Assembly: GCA_027563935.2 (NCBI GenBank)
Contig: CM050449.1
Coordinates: forward strand, 72,692,556 to 72,756,555
Source: Costus lasius
Lineage: Eukaryota; Streptophyta; Magnoliopsida; Zingiberales; Costaceae
Direction of reading: 5' to 3'
Length of the DNA: 64,000 bases
Positions within the stretch are counted from its first letter, which is position 1. The number at the start of each line of letters is the position of its first letter. A program made the translations under genes and the position numbers. This document shows, in pieces, positions 49,284 through 62,434 of the stretch. The notes under the pieces were generated by a model that ran no database searches, had not been told where the DNA came from, and saw only the letters and a program-made list of their open reading frames with translations.

Positions 49284-52220
49284 TGTAACATCCCGTTATC
49301 TTAACCCCAAACAAATGGCACAATTCATGAAGAATACAGGATGTTTCATATAAGATCGATTCATATGCTAGGTAAAACCGAGTTCAAGAAAACACGATCT
49401 GAAAATTTCCACAAACCCATACATAAATATCCACAAAACACAAATCTCATAAATTACATAAGGGTACCTGCCACCACGCAATCCTTGCACTAGACATATG
49501 CAAGGCAACAGTTATATCAAATCCGATGACATAAATACAATTCGATTCAAAATTCAAAGCAAAGCCACAAAGTCGATTTTTATAAACTTATACCAAACAC
49601 CGAAACCAGGCTGGAGCCCGCGGTGACACAAAAATTCAAACTCATTAACAGCCACAATCTGGCATCATAGGTTCACATAGATTCACATAGTTCACATCAT
49701 TCATATAGTTCATATAACTCATATAGTTCGGCAGCATATGTTCACATAATTCATATATTAAGGCCACAACCGGCATCATAAGTTCGTTAAGCATAAATCA
49801 CAATATCCATATAATGCTAACTGCGCCCCTGCTCTACACCTGAAAATAATGAGGGGTGAGCTACACAGCCCAGTGAGTGGATAGTCTAAATCGACCATCC
49901 AGAACATACATTCAAAAATATAGGCAGATTATTTTAAAAATCTTTAACAGGAACATTATGTCAACATATAACAAAATAAAGAAACAGAAGTCATATAGAC
50001 AGTCAGATGTACACACTAGCATATAACAAACTCAGGTTCTAGAGTTTTACTCTAAACCAATTAAACACATATATTCTAAACCAACTAAACACACCATACT
50101 TAATTAACCTAGTTGTCCAGCATAATCAGTAGTGACCAATATGGTCTAACCCGGCTTGGCCAAAGCACTGGGAGCTGCAAAATCTCGTGCAACACATAAA
50201 CATGGATAGTGAGTAGAATCAAGAGGTGGCCCCCGCCAGGTCACGACGTGGCACTTTGCTCTATCACCCCATAACACATCGATGGATTGTGTGTAGATTC
50301 AAGAGGTGGCCCCCGTCAGGTCATGACGTGGCACTTTGCTCTACGACACCCCATATCACAAAATGAGAGTGATGACATCAAGAGGTGGCCCCTGTCTGAT
50401 CAAGACATGGCACTTTGCGTCTTATATCACCCCATAACATAAAAGAGTAATGACATCAAGAGGTGGCCCCTGTCCGACCAAGACATGGCACTTTGCGTCA
50501 AAACCCGTTCTCCCAAAAGGTTCCTACTGGACAACAGACATATCTTATTTCATATTTCACAAAGGTGGACTCCTAAGTGTCAACTAGACTCTAGGATAGT
50601 CATCACAAAATCATATCGGGCAGGCTGAACATCAACCCCCATCACAATAATCATAATAGGCAGGCTGAACATCAACCTCCTCACATGTCAAATACAGGGC
50701 TGAAATTCAAACCCTTAACATATCACATAAGGACTATCCAATGAGTACCCGGTTACACTTAGCCATAGTCCTAACCAACACATAACACATAATATTCAAA
50801 ATTCACATAATCCGTCACATAACACATATTGTTCAAGATTCACATAACCCATAAATCACATAATAAACACATAATATTTCATATTCGAATATCACATAAT
50901 ATAGTGTAGTCCTTAGATTTCATGCTGATTTGTTTAGTCAAATCTGACTAAGTTATCACCCAAGTTTCTCAAACAAATAAATAACATTGCATTTAACTAG
51001 CATTCATAAAAATTACATAAAACTAAAACATATATCCATATAATTTTACAAATTACCCCATGTAACTACAAACATCAAAATTCGGTTTTCACAAACAATT
51101 CGGTTTCCATTTATATTATCACAAATTCGGTTTTCATACATATTATCTATTTAATTTACTCCTTGATTAACATGAACTTCATACTACAAAATCACTGATT
51201 TAATATTACCAAAATCATATAAAAATTCAATGATTTAATGCTACCAAAATTCCCTATAAAATACCTTAAATTTCATGCTACAAGTTTCGGTTTTCATGAG
51301 ATACATACCTATACAAAATTTCGGTTAAACAATCATCAAGATTATGTTTTGTTTTGGTTTTCATAACTAACATCAAAGTTTCGGTTTTAAACATGGAAAT
51401 TTAGGTTTTCATAACAAGGTGAAATCTTGAGTTTTCGGTTTTAGCATGCAAAGATTCCAAACAAATAATGGTATCATCTAACAAGATTAAGTGGACAAAA
51501 CTCAATTAAGACACCCCACTCACCTTGAACCGTGAACACCAAGGTGAAAAACCTCTACAAAATCGCCTAAAGTCTTTAAGTCGCCCAAGGAATCTCCAAG
51601 AACTTGCCAAGGAAATTTCTTCACTTCAAAGAAAATCGCCAAGGGAAGAAGATGAAGAAAAATCACCTCAAAATTCCAAGAACACCAAAGTCGCCTCCTT
51701 CTTCCTAGCCGTCGCCCAAAGTTTTCTCAAGACTCCAAAAATCGCCAATAATCTCACCCTAACCGAATTACTAACTAAAAATTTCGGTTTTAAATTTTTA
51801 ACCCATTAACCCATTAATTCAAATAGGTTTTAACCCCTTTAACTAGCTAATTCAAATTTTAAATCTAATTTAAGTGTAACCCAATAACCCTTAGTTTAAG
51901 TGAACATCCAATAAGAGTTTAAATTAACATCCAATTAATTACTTCACTTAAACGCAAATCCAATAAGGATTTAATTAATATCCAATAAGGTCTAATTAAT
52001 TTATCCTAAATTAACAACCAATATAAATCACAATTTAATAATCATTAAACCAGTTAATTAACGTCCAACAAGCTAGTTAATTAATTAAAATTAACAACCA
52101 TTAAGCTCTAATTAATTAACTATAAATTAACAATCAACACACAAGAGTAATAACACAGTCAATAATTTTATTTAAATCAAAAATAATGCTTACCAGGACT
52201 CAAGATCCTTGGATCTTACA
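49284..52220 (-). repeat. Element L: 5' LTR (2937 bp)
   Basis: Same ends as the 3' LTR. It differs by one missing C near 50748 and a G for A near 51380. It has the four-copy repeat at about 50214-50497. Confidence 0.96.
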
Positions 52221-54205
52221 CCCAGAGGCGAGCTTTTTGACATAAGCCTTGCAACCCCAGATTTTGATAAATGTCAAGCTCGGCTGTTTCCCATACCATA
52301 ACTCATATGGTGTCTTTGAAACGGCCTTGGATGGCACTCGGTTTAGCACCTTTGCAGCTGTTTCCAGTGCAAATCCCCAAAAGGAGTAAGGTAGAGTAGC
52401 CTGACTCATCATAGAACGAACCATATTCAATAAGGTTCTATTTCTCCTCTCGGACACACCATTCCATTGCGGTGTTCCTGGCGGAGTGAGCTGTGAGATA
52501 ATCCCACACTCCTTCAGATAGTCAGTAAACTCACGACTCAAGTATTCTCTACCTCGATCTGAACGAAGTGCCTTGATATTTCGGCTTAACTGATTCTGTA
52601 CTTCATTTTTGAATTCTTTGAGCTTGTCAAATGATTCACTCTTATGTCTCATTAGATAGACATAACCATACATACTGAAATCATCAGTAAAAGTAATGAA
52701 GTATGAATAGCCACCTCTGGCATGTTTACTAAACGGCCCACACACATCACTGTGAATAAGGTCAAGTAAACCTGAAGCCCTTTCACCTTTATTAGTAAAA
52801 GGATTCTTCGCCATTTTACCCATTAAACAAGCTTTGCATGTATCAAGCTCCTCATAGGAGAATGATCCCAGCAGTCCATGATCATGCAACCGCTTAATGC
52901 GCTTCTTGTTAATATGGCCTAAACGACTATGCCATAGCAAGGTGCTATCATCAGCATACTTGGCCCTTTTGTTATCAATTTGTTGTACAGAACATTCCAT
53001 GTCCAACATGTATAACCCATTGTTAATCGACCCAGTTGCATAAACAATATTATCATATGAAATACAACACTGTGAAGTTTTGCATTCAAAAGAAAAGCCT
53101 TTCCTGACAAGAGCAGGAATAGAGATAATATTCTTAGTTATGCTTGGTACAAAATAACAATTATCAAGTTCTAATACAAGTCCAGATGGTAAAGAGATGT
53201 TATATTCTCCTACAGCAACAGCAGCAACCCGTGCCCCGTTTCCAACTCGTAGGTCCACCTCATGCTGTCCCACCTGTCTTCTTCTCTTGAGTTCCTGCAC
53301 ATTTGAACAAATGTGAACTCCACATGCAGTGTCCAACACCCATGAAATAGAAGAAGCAACCATGACTTCAGTCACGTAAATACCTGAGCCAGAAGTGAAA
53401 GGCTTGCTTCCCTTCTTCTCTCCTTAGAGCGCTCTACAGTCCTTCTTCCAGTGACCTAGCTGGCCACAATGGAAACATCTGTTGTCCTTTGACCGCTTCA
53501 CCTTTTGTTTCAAAGCCTTGTTATAGTTCTTGATAGGGGTTTTGCCCTTCTTCCCCTTCTTCTTATTCCTTGAAGGAACCATTAAGACAGAGGATGAAGG
53601 CTTTCCTTTCTCAAGAGTCTGCTCTGTGGTGCAGAGCATGTTCAGCAACTCTGCCGGAGTACAGTCGATTTTGTTCATATTAAAATTAATGATGAACGGA
53701 TCGAAAGAAGCCGGGAGAGACTGCAAAATAATGTCTACAACAAGTTCTTGATTGATGGTATGTCCCAGTTTCTCTAGAGCCTCTTTGTACCCAATCATCT
53801 TGAGTACGTGAGCTCCCACTGGACTCCCTTCAGTCAGTTTGCTATGAATGAAAAGTTTTGTCAAGTTATAGTGTTCTGTCCTTGCCTGTGCAGCATACAG
53901 CATTTTGAGATTTGCTATAATATCAATAGCTGACAAATCCTCATGCTGACGCTGGAGCTCGGGCGTCATTGACGCAAGCATAAGGCAAGCGACATCAGTA
54001 CTATCACTGACGTGCTTCTCATAAGCATCTCGAACTGCTCTTGCAGCGTTCGCAGCGGGTTGAGCCGGTATTGCCGACTCAAGGACATACAGCTTCCTCT
54101 CAGCTTTGAGAACAATCTTAAGCTGTCTGTACCAGTCTGAGAAGTTTGGCCCAGCAAACTTCTCTCTTTCCAATATGGATCGCAAATTGAGCCCTGTGGT
54201 GTTCG
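52221..54205 (-). pseudogene. Element J: copia gag-pol 5' part (gag, protease, integrase), cut by L
   Basis: It reads leftward from about 54205. The start ATG present in B and H is replaced (their ATGAGCTTC is altered to an ACAGGGCTC-like string), so no initiator remains. Gag (LEREKFAGPNFSDWYRQLK) and zinc knuckle CFHCGQLGHWKKDC are followed by TAA at 53424-53426 where relatives have glutamine. Then come protease (WVLDTACGVHIC), the integrase zinc domain (LLWHSRLGHINKKR, CKACLMGK) and core (FITFTDDFSMYGY; LRSDRGREYLS; TPQWNGVSERRNRTL). The frame runs open to the L junction and continues at 41613. The integrase stretch deleted in H is present here. Confidence 0.94.
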
Positions 54206-56042
54206 TTGCTGCAGGAATCTACAACATAGCAAGAACAACACGGTCAGTATGCATGTTAGAATCAATCCAGGACTTAAGAATGATTCTTTTCTCACTATTT
54301 TATCTGACTGAAAATCCAATAAAACAGCCCGAAAGAGTGAAACTCTTTTAGTGAGATGGGATCCAGTTTTCATACTTGATCTCCGCGTCCCGCTCAGGCG
54401 AGATAAGATACACAGAGAGTTCAAGCACTAATCACCGGTAGGCTATCCATGCCAATCGCCAACCCGTGCGATTCCCCTTCATCTAGGCAATCCAGAAGAC
54501 TGTGCCAACTGAGTTGGTACAACACAGTCTCTGATTCCTCAGATGGCTGCCTCCATCTTGCTATCATATGCTCAATATGTAGCATATATATGGTCAAGCT
54601 GACCTGACCTACTCCCTGGACCACCACGTGCTATGCTGAGCAACGAGAAGCGATAAATCCCTTCTCTGTAGCATGTAGGTGTAATCGCGCACCATCTGAA
54701 GATAGCTGGGCGTGCCCACTGAGTGGGTACAACACGGCCCCAACGATAGTCAGAACAGTGAGGTTTCACGTCAGAAGGCAATCGAGCTTGATATTCATGT
54801 TGGATTTTAACGGTCCTTTGTATCTTCTTACTATCATGCATATTCTATAGTGATAGCCGAAGTTTAAAGCATGCATGTGCTAATATTACTTAAAACAGTA
54901 AATGAAAGCACCAAACATCTTATGTGGTAAACGCCCATAAAAGCCTAAGTAAAACCTTAGTTTTACAAAAGTCTTCACTTGAGCTCTTTATGGGACTCTT
55001 GTACTTCATCAGGCCCAGCCCGGGCCCAATCGCCCTCTGCAGCTCAAATGTGCCCACCAGGCAGTATGCGGCTGTTCTAGAGTCGACCTCTAGACCACCC
55101 ATCTAGTGAAGCCAATTGCTACATGCGCATCTGCCATTTGTGCTGTGTGCTCATGTCTACTCAAATTACATATTTGAAACTATCTAGACATGGTTTGACA
55201 CGCAGGTCAATTATACATTTTCATAAATCAAAGTGTTATTCGCAGATCACAGCAAAATTTATATTTAATTCCAGGCACGCAGGCCCCAGCACAGCATACA
55301 AAATAAGGGCAACCCACATAAGATTAAATAAACACCAATTCAACATGTTAAACATGCATACATGTGATCCAAAACAGAAATAAAATTTTATAAAACCCCA
55401 TGGTATCAATTTTATTTCCTTATGTGCCCTACTACCTTACAATGGTCCATTTACAGGTATCCACTCATTAGACTAAATCAGACCCACTGCCCTTGCATGC
55501 ACCCAGTCATAACTGACTTGCGTCGACCTCATGGTCAACTATGCATGCCTTAAGGGCTGAACGTCCCACATGATTTCTGGCAAGCGGGTGTGACCCTGGG
55601 CCATAATCATGATCGTTCACTAGGTGCCTCAATCAGACATCGCTACACGCCCTTCTGCAGTCGGCCTATAGCCACCTGTATAGCTTGCGCACAGGTGCTA
55701 TCCGGCCGCCCCATCCAGGCTGTCAGATGGTCTGATTAGGCTGTTGGGTCCAGACTTGACTAACGACTTCAACATTGTAAACCCGTCTAAGTGTTTGAAG
55801 CAGGCGCTTAGATAGATCTAGTGAGGGTTGCGCATGATGATAAGTTTTAATTGAAAACTTCTATGAAAAGCGCAAACAAAAAACATCATATGCGCAAGCT
55901 TAAAAGTAAAAAAAATACATCTAACATATGGCATGTATTTTCGCATGACAACAAAAGCATGCGCATCATGAAGATCTATCCAAAGCATCAAACAAAACAT
56001 GGATCACAAGATGGCAATCATATATATCAAGCCAAAAACCAG
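54206..56042 (-). other. Element J: 5' leader
   Basis: 1.84 kb non-coding leader, related to those of B and H but more diverged, especially at 55100-56040. Stem-loops: HP1 54388-54403, HP2 54498-54529, HP3 54711-54736, all with intact pairing. Confidence 0.8.
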
Positions 56043-56055
56043 CGCTCTGATACCA
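56043..56055 (-). other. Primer binding site of element J
   Basis: TGGTATCAGAGCG on the minus strand, one base from the LTR at 56057. Confidence 0.92.
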
Positions 56056-56056
56056 C

Positions 56057-57727
56057 TGAAAGGAAACCTAGGTCACATGCGCATTCAAAAACCATGTAGC
56101 GACAGCAGAAATACTAGGTTTCAAAGATCGCATGACTTAAACATATGATCAACCTTGAAAGGATTGGTTAGAGCATTACCATTGCCATGCTTTGAGTGGC
56201 GGCTTGGAAGAAGAAAGGGGCGAGTGCCTCTTCTCCAAAAGTATCACACACAAGATGATGTTTTGCTTCTCCCTTGTGCTCCTTGTGCTAGAAAAGACAC
56301 TAGGGGTCTTTGATCGAGTGAGGAGATGAGATGTTCACTCTCGGCTTGGTTAAACTCCTTCTTTTTCGTGAAGAGAAAGAAGCGTGCGAGAGGAGGAAGA
56401 GAGCGGTTTTGAAAACCGAGAGGGAGAGTCCAAGAAGGAAAGATTCGGTTACCATATTTGGTAAGAACCAAACATGTAACCCCCTTTCTTAACTCCCTCT
56501 TTAACTCCTATGCGTTCACCCTAAGTGAACCAACCAAAACCTCTCATTTGAACCATGCGTTCACTAAGTGAACCGGTTCAATTTCATTTGGTTCAAGGAC
56601 CAAATCGAACAAGCCCTGGTCTTGATCTGATTGAACCAAATGGCTCAAGATCCAATCACACATCTCATTGAATCTCTTGATCTTTACGATCAAGCATCAA
56701 TTCTCCCGATCAAAGCTTACCGATCATATGCCCTAATCAATCAAACATGATTAGACTAGATCTCACTTCCAATCAGAGTTTAAATTGCTTTAAACTGAAC
56801 TAGAATAATTCCAATCCACACGATCTGACATAAGTAAGCCATATCATCAAATTGTGTGACCCTAAGGGTTTCCTTCAACGTCGGTAACGATAACTTACGT
56901 TATCACGATCAGAGAGGGGTATCTAGCAACACATCACTGTCTCCCGATATGAAGGAAAGAGTCTTCCAAGACTACTCCCAAAACATAGCACAAGTGTGAA
57001 TCCAATTCACCCAGCATACATGTTCCCTTTGCCACTGGATGTTCACGTTGGACAAGCGTGTCTAGCCTGTAATTCCAACACGATGAGAATGGTTAGATCA
57101 GATGAACATAGTCATCTGGGTATGGCCATACACATTCTCAACCATCTCATCCAGGGGGCCCCAGTAGAACACCACACTCCAACTAGGAGAGGCAATCCTT
57201 TATCTATCGCTAGTGTCCTAACATGACTTATGCCCACTATCCAAGATAATCCTTAACCATTATCTTTCAAATGATATTGAACTACCTCAAGACAATGTCA
57301 ATCATCACTTAGAAACACAAGTGATCTCAAGTAAGAGGGAATATGCCACTTGCTCGCTTATAAGGATTTATTCATATTGTGACAAACAATTGAATATCCT
57401 AAGTAGGGTCAGTCCAGTACATCCAATGCACCTATGTGTCTAAATCTTATTCCATGCTCGAAGCATCCTATAAGATTAGAACACATATTAGTCTCAATCA
57501 TATCAAGGCTGTCTCATGTTCACCAAGATATCTAGACTAAGGACAACTCTGAAAATCAGCTAAGCTGAACATCATTAAGACATTACTCAGAAGTATACAT
57601 ATAGCAGCAGGTAATGCAACAATCTGAATAACAACAATTGCCTTTATAAAACATATACATAGTTTGTACATGATACTGATAATAACCCAAGGCCTCAAAC
57701 ATTTAGCCTTAAGGGCATACCCCAACA
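56057..57727 (-). repeat. Element J 5' LTR, also 3' LTR of partial copy J2 (1671 bp)
   Basis: It starts TGAAAGGAAACC next to the J PBS and ends CCCCAACA next to a second PPT at 57728. One LTR thus sits between two internal regions in the same orientation, a tandem LTR-internal-LTR-internal layout. Confidence 0.94.
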
Positions 57728-59438
57728 ATCTCCCACTTGCACTTAAACTAATGGTTGAGAAATCTCAAACCCATATTATTACAGTGCTTCTCATGCTTCT
57801 GCTGCGCCAGAGGCTTTGTAAGCGGGTCAGCTAGATTGTCATCTGTATGAACCTTGTAGATCTTGATCTCTCCTCGATCTATGATCTCACGGATCAAATG
57901 AAACCTTCTTTGTATGTGCTTGGACTTCTGGTGTGACCGTGGTTCCTTTGCTTGTGCAATTGCTCCAGTGTTATCACAGAAGATAACCAATGGATCTGCA
58001 CTCGAAGAAACAACACCAAGTTCCTGAACGAACTTACGAATCCATACTGCCTCCTTTGATGCTTCTGAGGCTGCAACATACTCAGCTTCTGTTGTGGAAT
58101 CAGCAACAATTGACTGTTTGAAACTCTTCCACACCACTGCTCCTCCATTCAAGCTAAAAACATAGCCTGATTGCGATCAGAAATCGTCTTGGTCAGATTG
58201 GAACGAAGCGTCAGTATATCCTTCAATACTGAGTTCTTCCTGACCTCTATAAATCAAGAACATACCTTTGGTTCTCCGAAGATATTTCAAAATATTCTTG
58301 ACTGCAATCCAGTGTGCCTTCCCTGGATTACTTTGGAACCGACTGGTCACGCTTAACCCGTAAGCGACGTCTGGGCGAGTACATAACATCGCATACATGA
58401 TGGACCCAATAGCCGAAGCATAAGGCGTATTGTCCATCTCATCTTTCTCAGACTGTGTTTGAGGACACTGGCTCTTTGAAAGATTCAGACCATGTCTGAC
58501 TGGAAGATATCCTCTTTTAGAATTTTCTAAGTGGAATCTCTCCAGGACCTTATCGATGTAAGTACTCTGGCACAGCCCGAGAAGCCTATTAGATCTATCT
58601 CTGTAGATTTCCACACCTAATACATAGGCTGCTTCTCCCAAATCTTTCATCTGGAAACATTTTCTTAACCATGCCTTGACCGCATGTAGATCAGGAATAT
58701 CGTTTCCAATGATCAAAATATCATCGACGTAGAGGACTAGGAAAGTAATCACGCTCCCACCAAACCTTTTGTATACACACGGGTCATCTTCATTTTTGAT
58801 GAAACCAAATTCAGTAACTGATTCATCAAAACGAATATTCCAGCTTCTCGATGCTTGTTTTAGTCCATAAATGGACTTCTTTAATTTGCATATTTTATGA
58901 CGTTCTGATGGATTGATGAAACCTTCAGGCTGTGTCATATACACATCCTCTTCCAGTTTTCCATTAAGGAAAGCGGTCTTCACATCCATTTGCCAGATCT
59001 CATAATCATAATATGCTGCTATCGCGAGAATGATTCGAATGGACTTGAACATGGCTACAGGAGAGAAAGTTTCATCATAATCTATCCCGTAGATTTGTTT
59101 GAAACCTTTCGCAACTAGCCTGCCCTTATAGGTAACCACGTTACCGTCCATGTCTTTCTTCTTTTTAAAGATCCATTTACAGCCTATAGGGATTACTCCC
59201 GGAGGTGGATCAACCAAATCCCAGACTTGGTTTTCTGACATGGAGTCCATCTCGGCTCGCATAGCTTCAAGCCATCTTGCTGATTCCGGTCCACTGACCG
59301 CATCCGCATAAGTGAGGGGTTCATCATTAATGATGTAGACTCCATCATAGCGCTCAGGCTGACGATAAATCCTTCCCGATTTACGCGGTTCCCGTGATAT
59401 CTGAGCCTCAGGTTGAACATTAACCTGATCTATTGGCT
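57728..59438 (-). pseudogene. J2: partial second copy of J internal region (RT, RNase H)
   Basis: PPT at 57728-57739, then pol from stop 57748 to the hinge between integrase and RT, where it ends abruptly at TATTGGCT (59438). It is co-linear with 39683-41393: 1711 bp each, no indel, about 11 differences (0.6%). It encodes reverse transcriptase (YVDDILIIGND) and RNase H, but has CGA to TGA at 58177-58179 in the DDFRSQSGY motif. Gag, protease, most of integrase, leader and 5' LTR are absent. Beyond 59438 the sequence belongs to G. Confidence 0.93.
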
Positions 59439-62150
59439 TTCACAGCTATCTAGTGTTTAAACACTTAGATCTGATTGAAACCTGCTGGCTATGCTCCAAG
59501 CATTTGCCACAAATGGTCTTGAGTATATTATTCAAAACATGATCCATCCTACATACCATGTATCAGGACTTTGGACCCATGTTAATACTCTCCAGCTGTG
59601 TCACAGGTCACAACATGTTTGAGAGATTCAGACCATATCTTCCTGGAAGGTTTTAATATTTGGAATCATCCAATATAAACCTCTCCAGAAACTCTTGGAT
59701 GAACATAGATTGACTAAAAGGGCAATGACTTTCTCGGATCTCTATCTATAGATCCTCATGCCTAGGATGTAGGCATCATTCCCTAGATCATTCTTCTCGG
59801 AATACATATCTTCCTTTTCTTCACCATGTGAAGAGCTGAGATGTCATTCCATGTGAGGAGAATATCATCAATCATCTAGAACAAGAAATACTATTAAGGT
59901 GCTCCCACTGATCTTCTTGTAAACACAGGCTGAACATGCTTGCATAACATTATGCATATCTTTATGGCCTTGATATGAAAACCTTCTGGCTATTTCCTTA
60001 TAGATTTCTTTTCAGATGTCCATGCAAGAAAGACAGTTTTCATAACAACATGCCATAATTGATCATGCAATTATAACAAGCAGATCCCTAATGGACTTAG
60101 AGCTCAGCTATTGGTGAATAATTTCATCATTATCCACCCAGTGGATTTGCCTGAAATTATTGTTCACTAGCTTGCCTTTTAAAGCAACAATGTTACCTTC
60201 CATGTCTATCTTCCTAGAAGATTTATTTATAGCCTGTGGGAATTACCCCTTTTGGCAGCTCATCCAAGTCCCAGACTTGACTAGCAGACATGGAGTCCAT
60301 TATGGTTCTTATGGCCCTTAGCCATTTCTTGGAATCTGGTTCACCGACCGCTTCCATTTCCTCATAAGTTTTAGGTTCATGAAAAATTCATCATGCCCAG
60401 CATATCGAATCGATCCAGACTTATGTTGTTCCTGTGTTACTTGAACCTCAGGTTGACTTTCAACCTGTATGTGAGATTTTGCTCTCCATCTGTGTCTAAT
60501 TATATTGTGGTTGATTCTAGACCTTGTCCAAATCAAATCTACTCCCACTAGCTTCTTTCAAAAGAAATACTTTCTCAAGAGAGACAGTAGTTTGAGCAAC
60601 AAATAGTTTGTTCTCTTCGGGATAGAATTAGCACTCTATAGTGCACCACAAACACATACTTTTGAATCACTGCACATTACATTCCCAATTCCATTGAAGA
60701 AATGAGATATTTGCAGTTTGCAACTCAAAAGTTAACTTAGACATTTTCTTATGGAGTGGTAGTACATCTGTTTGCATAGCATCATAGTAGTATATTTGCA
60801 TGACCATTCGAAGATGGAACCACATCCAATGTGTTCCTTTATCTTTCTTTGAAATTCACCACACAGTGGTGTACTAAGTAAGCTGTGAGATAACTCCACA
60901 CTTCTTAGGACAGTCATCAAATTCTCCACTAATCATCTTGATCCAATCAAGGTGTTTTAATAGATCCTTCAATTCGACTCAATACTTCATTTGTGAACTT
61001 CTTGGATTTTTCCAAAGTTCTTGGGTTGCATAAGGCATACCCACACCTAATGAAGTATATAACTCCTCTTAGTGCTTGTTTACATGGGTCCATGTACATT
61101 GCTGTGTAATAGATCCAACAAGTCACTACTCTTTCCACCCTTTTCGGTGAAGGCAGCATCTGTCACATTGTTCCTTTGAACTAGGCTCACATGTATCATA
61201 ATCCTGAAAGGACAATGATCCCAATAGTCCTATGGACCTTTGGATGTGACCATTGTTCTATGGTTCAAGAGACAATGCTATATGAGGATTGAATCATTAG
61301 ATCTGATCTTGTGTCACATATAGAACCACAGACTATTGTCAATTGTATCACTTCAATAGAACATCTCAGATTAAAGAAAAGTATTATTTATTATTTCAAA
61401 CTGAAGTCCTTTCCAAAAGGAATGATGTTCTATTACATAAGCTGATACATAATAGCAAAGTTCTATATAAAGTCTTCAAGGCAGTGAGATGATATCAACA
61501 GCAGCATCCAATGCTCCGTGCCTGACCCGAGAGTCGATCCCATCAAGCCTCTTCGTCCTACTTCTTTTGAGCTCCTGCACATGTAAAACATATGTGAGCC
61601 TCACATACGGTACCCAGTACCCATGAATAAGAAGTAGACAAAAGACCTCGGTAACACAATACCTGAAGCGGATGGATTACATCCCTTCCTCTTTGCCATG
61701 CTCTTCTTGGCCATCAATCTTCTCCGAAATACCCATGCATTCCCAGTCTTCCGAAGTATTAGCTTCGAAGATACAGAACCATGGTCTTTCTCAGATTCAG
61801 GCACACATTCTGAAGATCCAACAGAACTCTCCTGATCATTGTCTATAGAGCATGGTGTGAAGAGACCTTTGAGATGTATGGTTAGATCATAGATCCCCAT
61901 CTCATCACATTCAACCTTGACCTCTGGGGTCATGCACTCTAAGACAAGAGCAGTGTACTGTTCGTTATCTTCACAATGTTCAAGATAGACATTCCACTCC
62001 CAGTCATTAGTGAAATACACACTGGGCTGGGATGGAGGTCTTTCAAGAAGATGCACCTTATTTTCTTGTTTCAGTATCTTGGACAAAATCTTGAACCATT
62101 TTGTCCAATTTGTCCCATCCAGTTTATGTTTATAAAGTTTCAATCTTAGA
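59439..62150 (-). pseudogene. Element G: decayed copia gag-pol
   Basis: Minus-strand order, all fragmentary: Gag from ATG 62143 (LDGTNWTKWFKILSKILK; ALVLECMTPEVKVECDE), a shortened protease region (about 61590-61690), integrase core remnants (61159-60947, LLDLIHSDVCG-like; 60929-60732), the hinge (60548-60318, with SGSIRYAGHDEF and NQIPRNG), then RT remnants to 59439. Only about 60% of bases match F in the RT part by eye, and stops and frameshifts occur every 60-180 codons. YVDD and the protease active site are not recognisable. RNase H and the PPT are missing beyond the J2 junction. It cannot code for any complete enzyme. Confidence 0.8.
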
Positions 62151-62325
62151 TCAGGAGATGCCTTCTACAATAAGCAAATAAGTAAAGTAAGTACAATGAT
62201 AAAGCATTTAATAAGGACTTTAAATTAAATGCTATGCTCCCACTACTTCCAAAACAAGTTGAGAACTCTCTAACTCAACATGGAAATAGGTGAGTAGGAT
62301 CCTAATTTCACATAAGGTCTCCGCG

Positions 62326-62341
62326 ACTCACGAGGGTGAGT
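62326..62341 (-). promoter_or_regulatory. Leader stem-loop HP1 of element G
   Basis: RNA sense: ACTCAC, loop CCTC, GTGAGT; a perfect 6-bp stem. Against F (TCCCAC/GTGGGA), pair 1 is A:U instead of U:A and pair 3 is U:A instead of C:G, with loop unchanged. Confidence 0.7.
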
Positions 62342-62434
62342 TGAGATGCACAGAGAGTCTCATGCTTCCTTAGGTAGGCATGCCAGCCAATTGTGCCATG
62401 CACAATTCCTCTTAGTTGAGACAGACTAGGCGCC

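Larger units (their letters stand above)
41619..52220 (-). mobile_element. Element L: full-length Ty3/gypsy chromovirus, 10602 bp, very recent
   Basis: Minus-strand element: 5' LTR 49284-52220, PBS 49270-49280, gag-pol 49157-44586, PPT 44557-44569, 3' LTR 41619-44556. Reading both LTRs side by side I find one 1-bp indel and one substitution in 2.94 kb. The target duplication is CCTAG (41614-41618) and CCCAG (52221-52225), one mismatch. A chromo-like tail in the polyprotein and very long LTRs suit the Tekay/Del lineage. It is the youngest insertion and splits element J. Confidence 0.97.
38013..57727 (-). mobile_element. Element J: copia family 1 element (9108 bp without L)
   Basis: Minus-strand element: 5' LTR 56057-57727, PBS 56043-56055, leader, gag-pol split by L, PPT 39683-39694, 3' LTR 38013-39682. 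LTRs are 1671 and 1670 bp, with about 11 substitutions and one 1-bp indel (about 0.7%). No right-hand target duplication follows the 5' LTR: instead another copy of the 3' internal region (J2) starts at once, so the LTR at 56057-57727 is shared by two internal regions. Confidence 0.93.
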
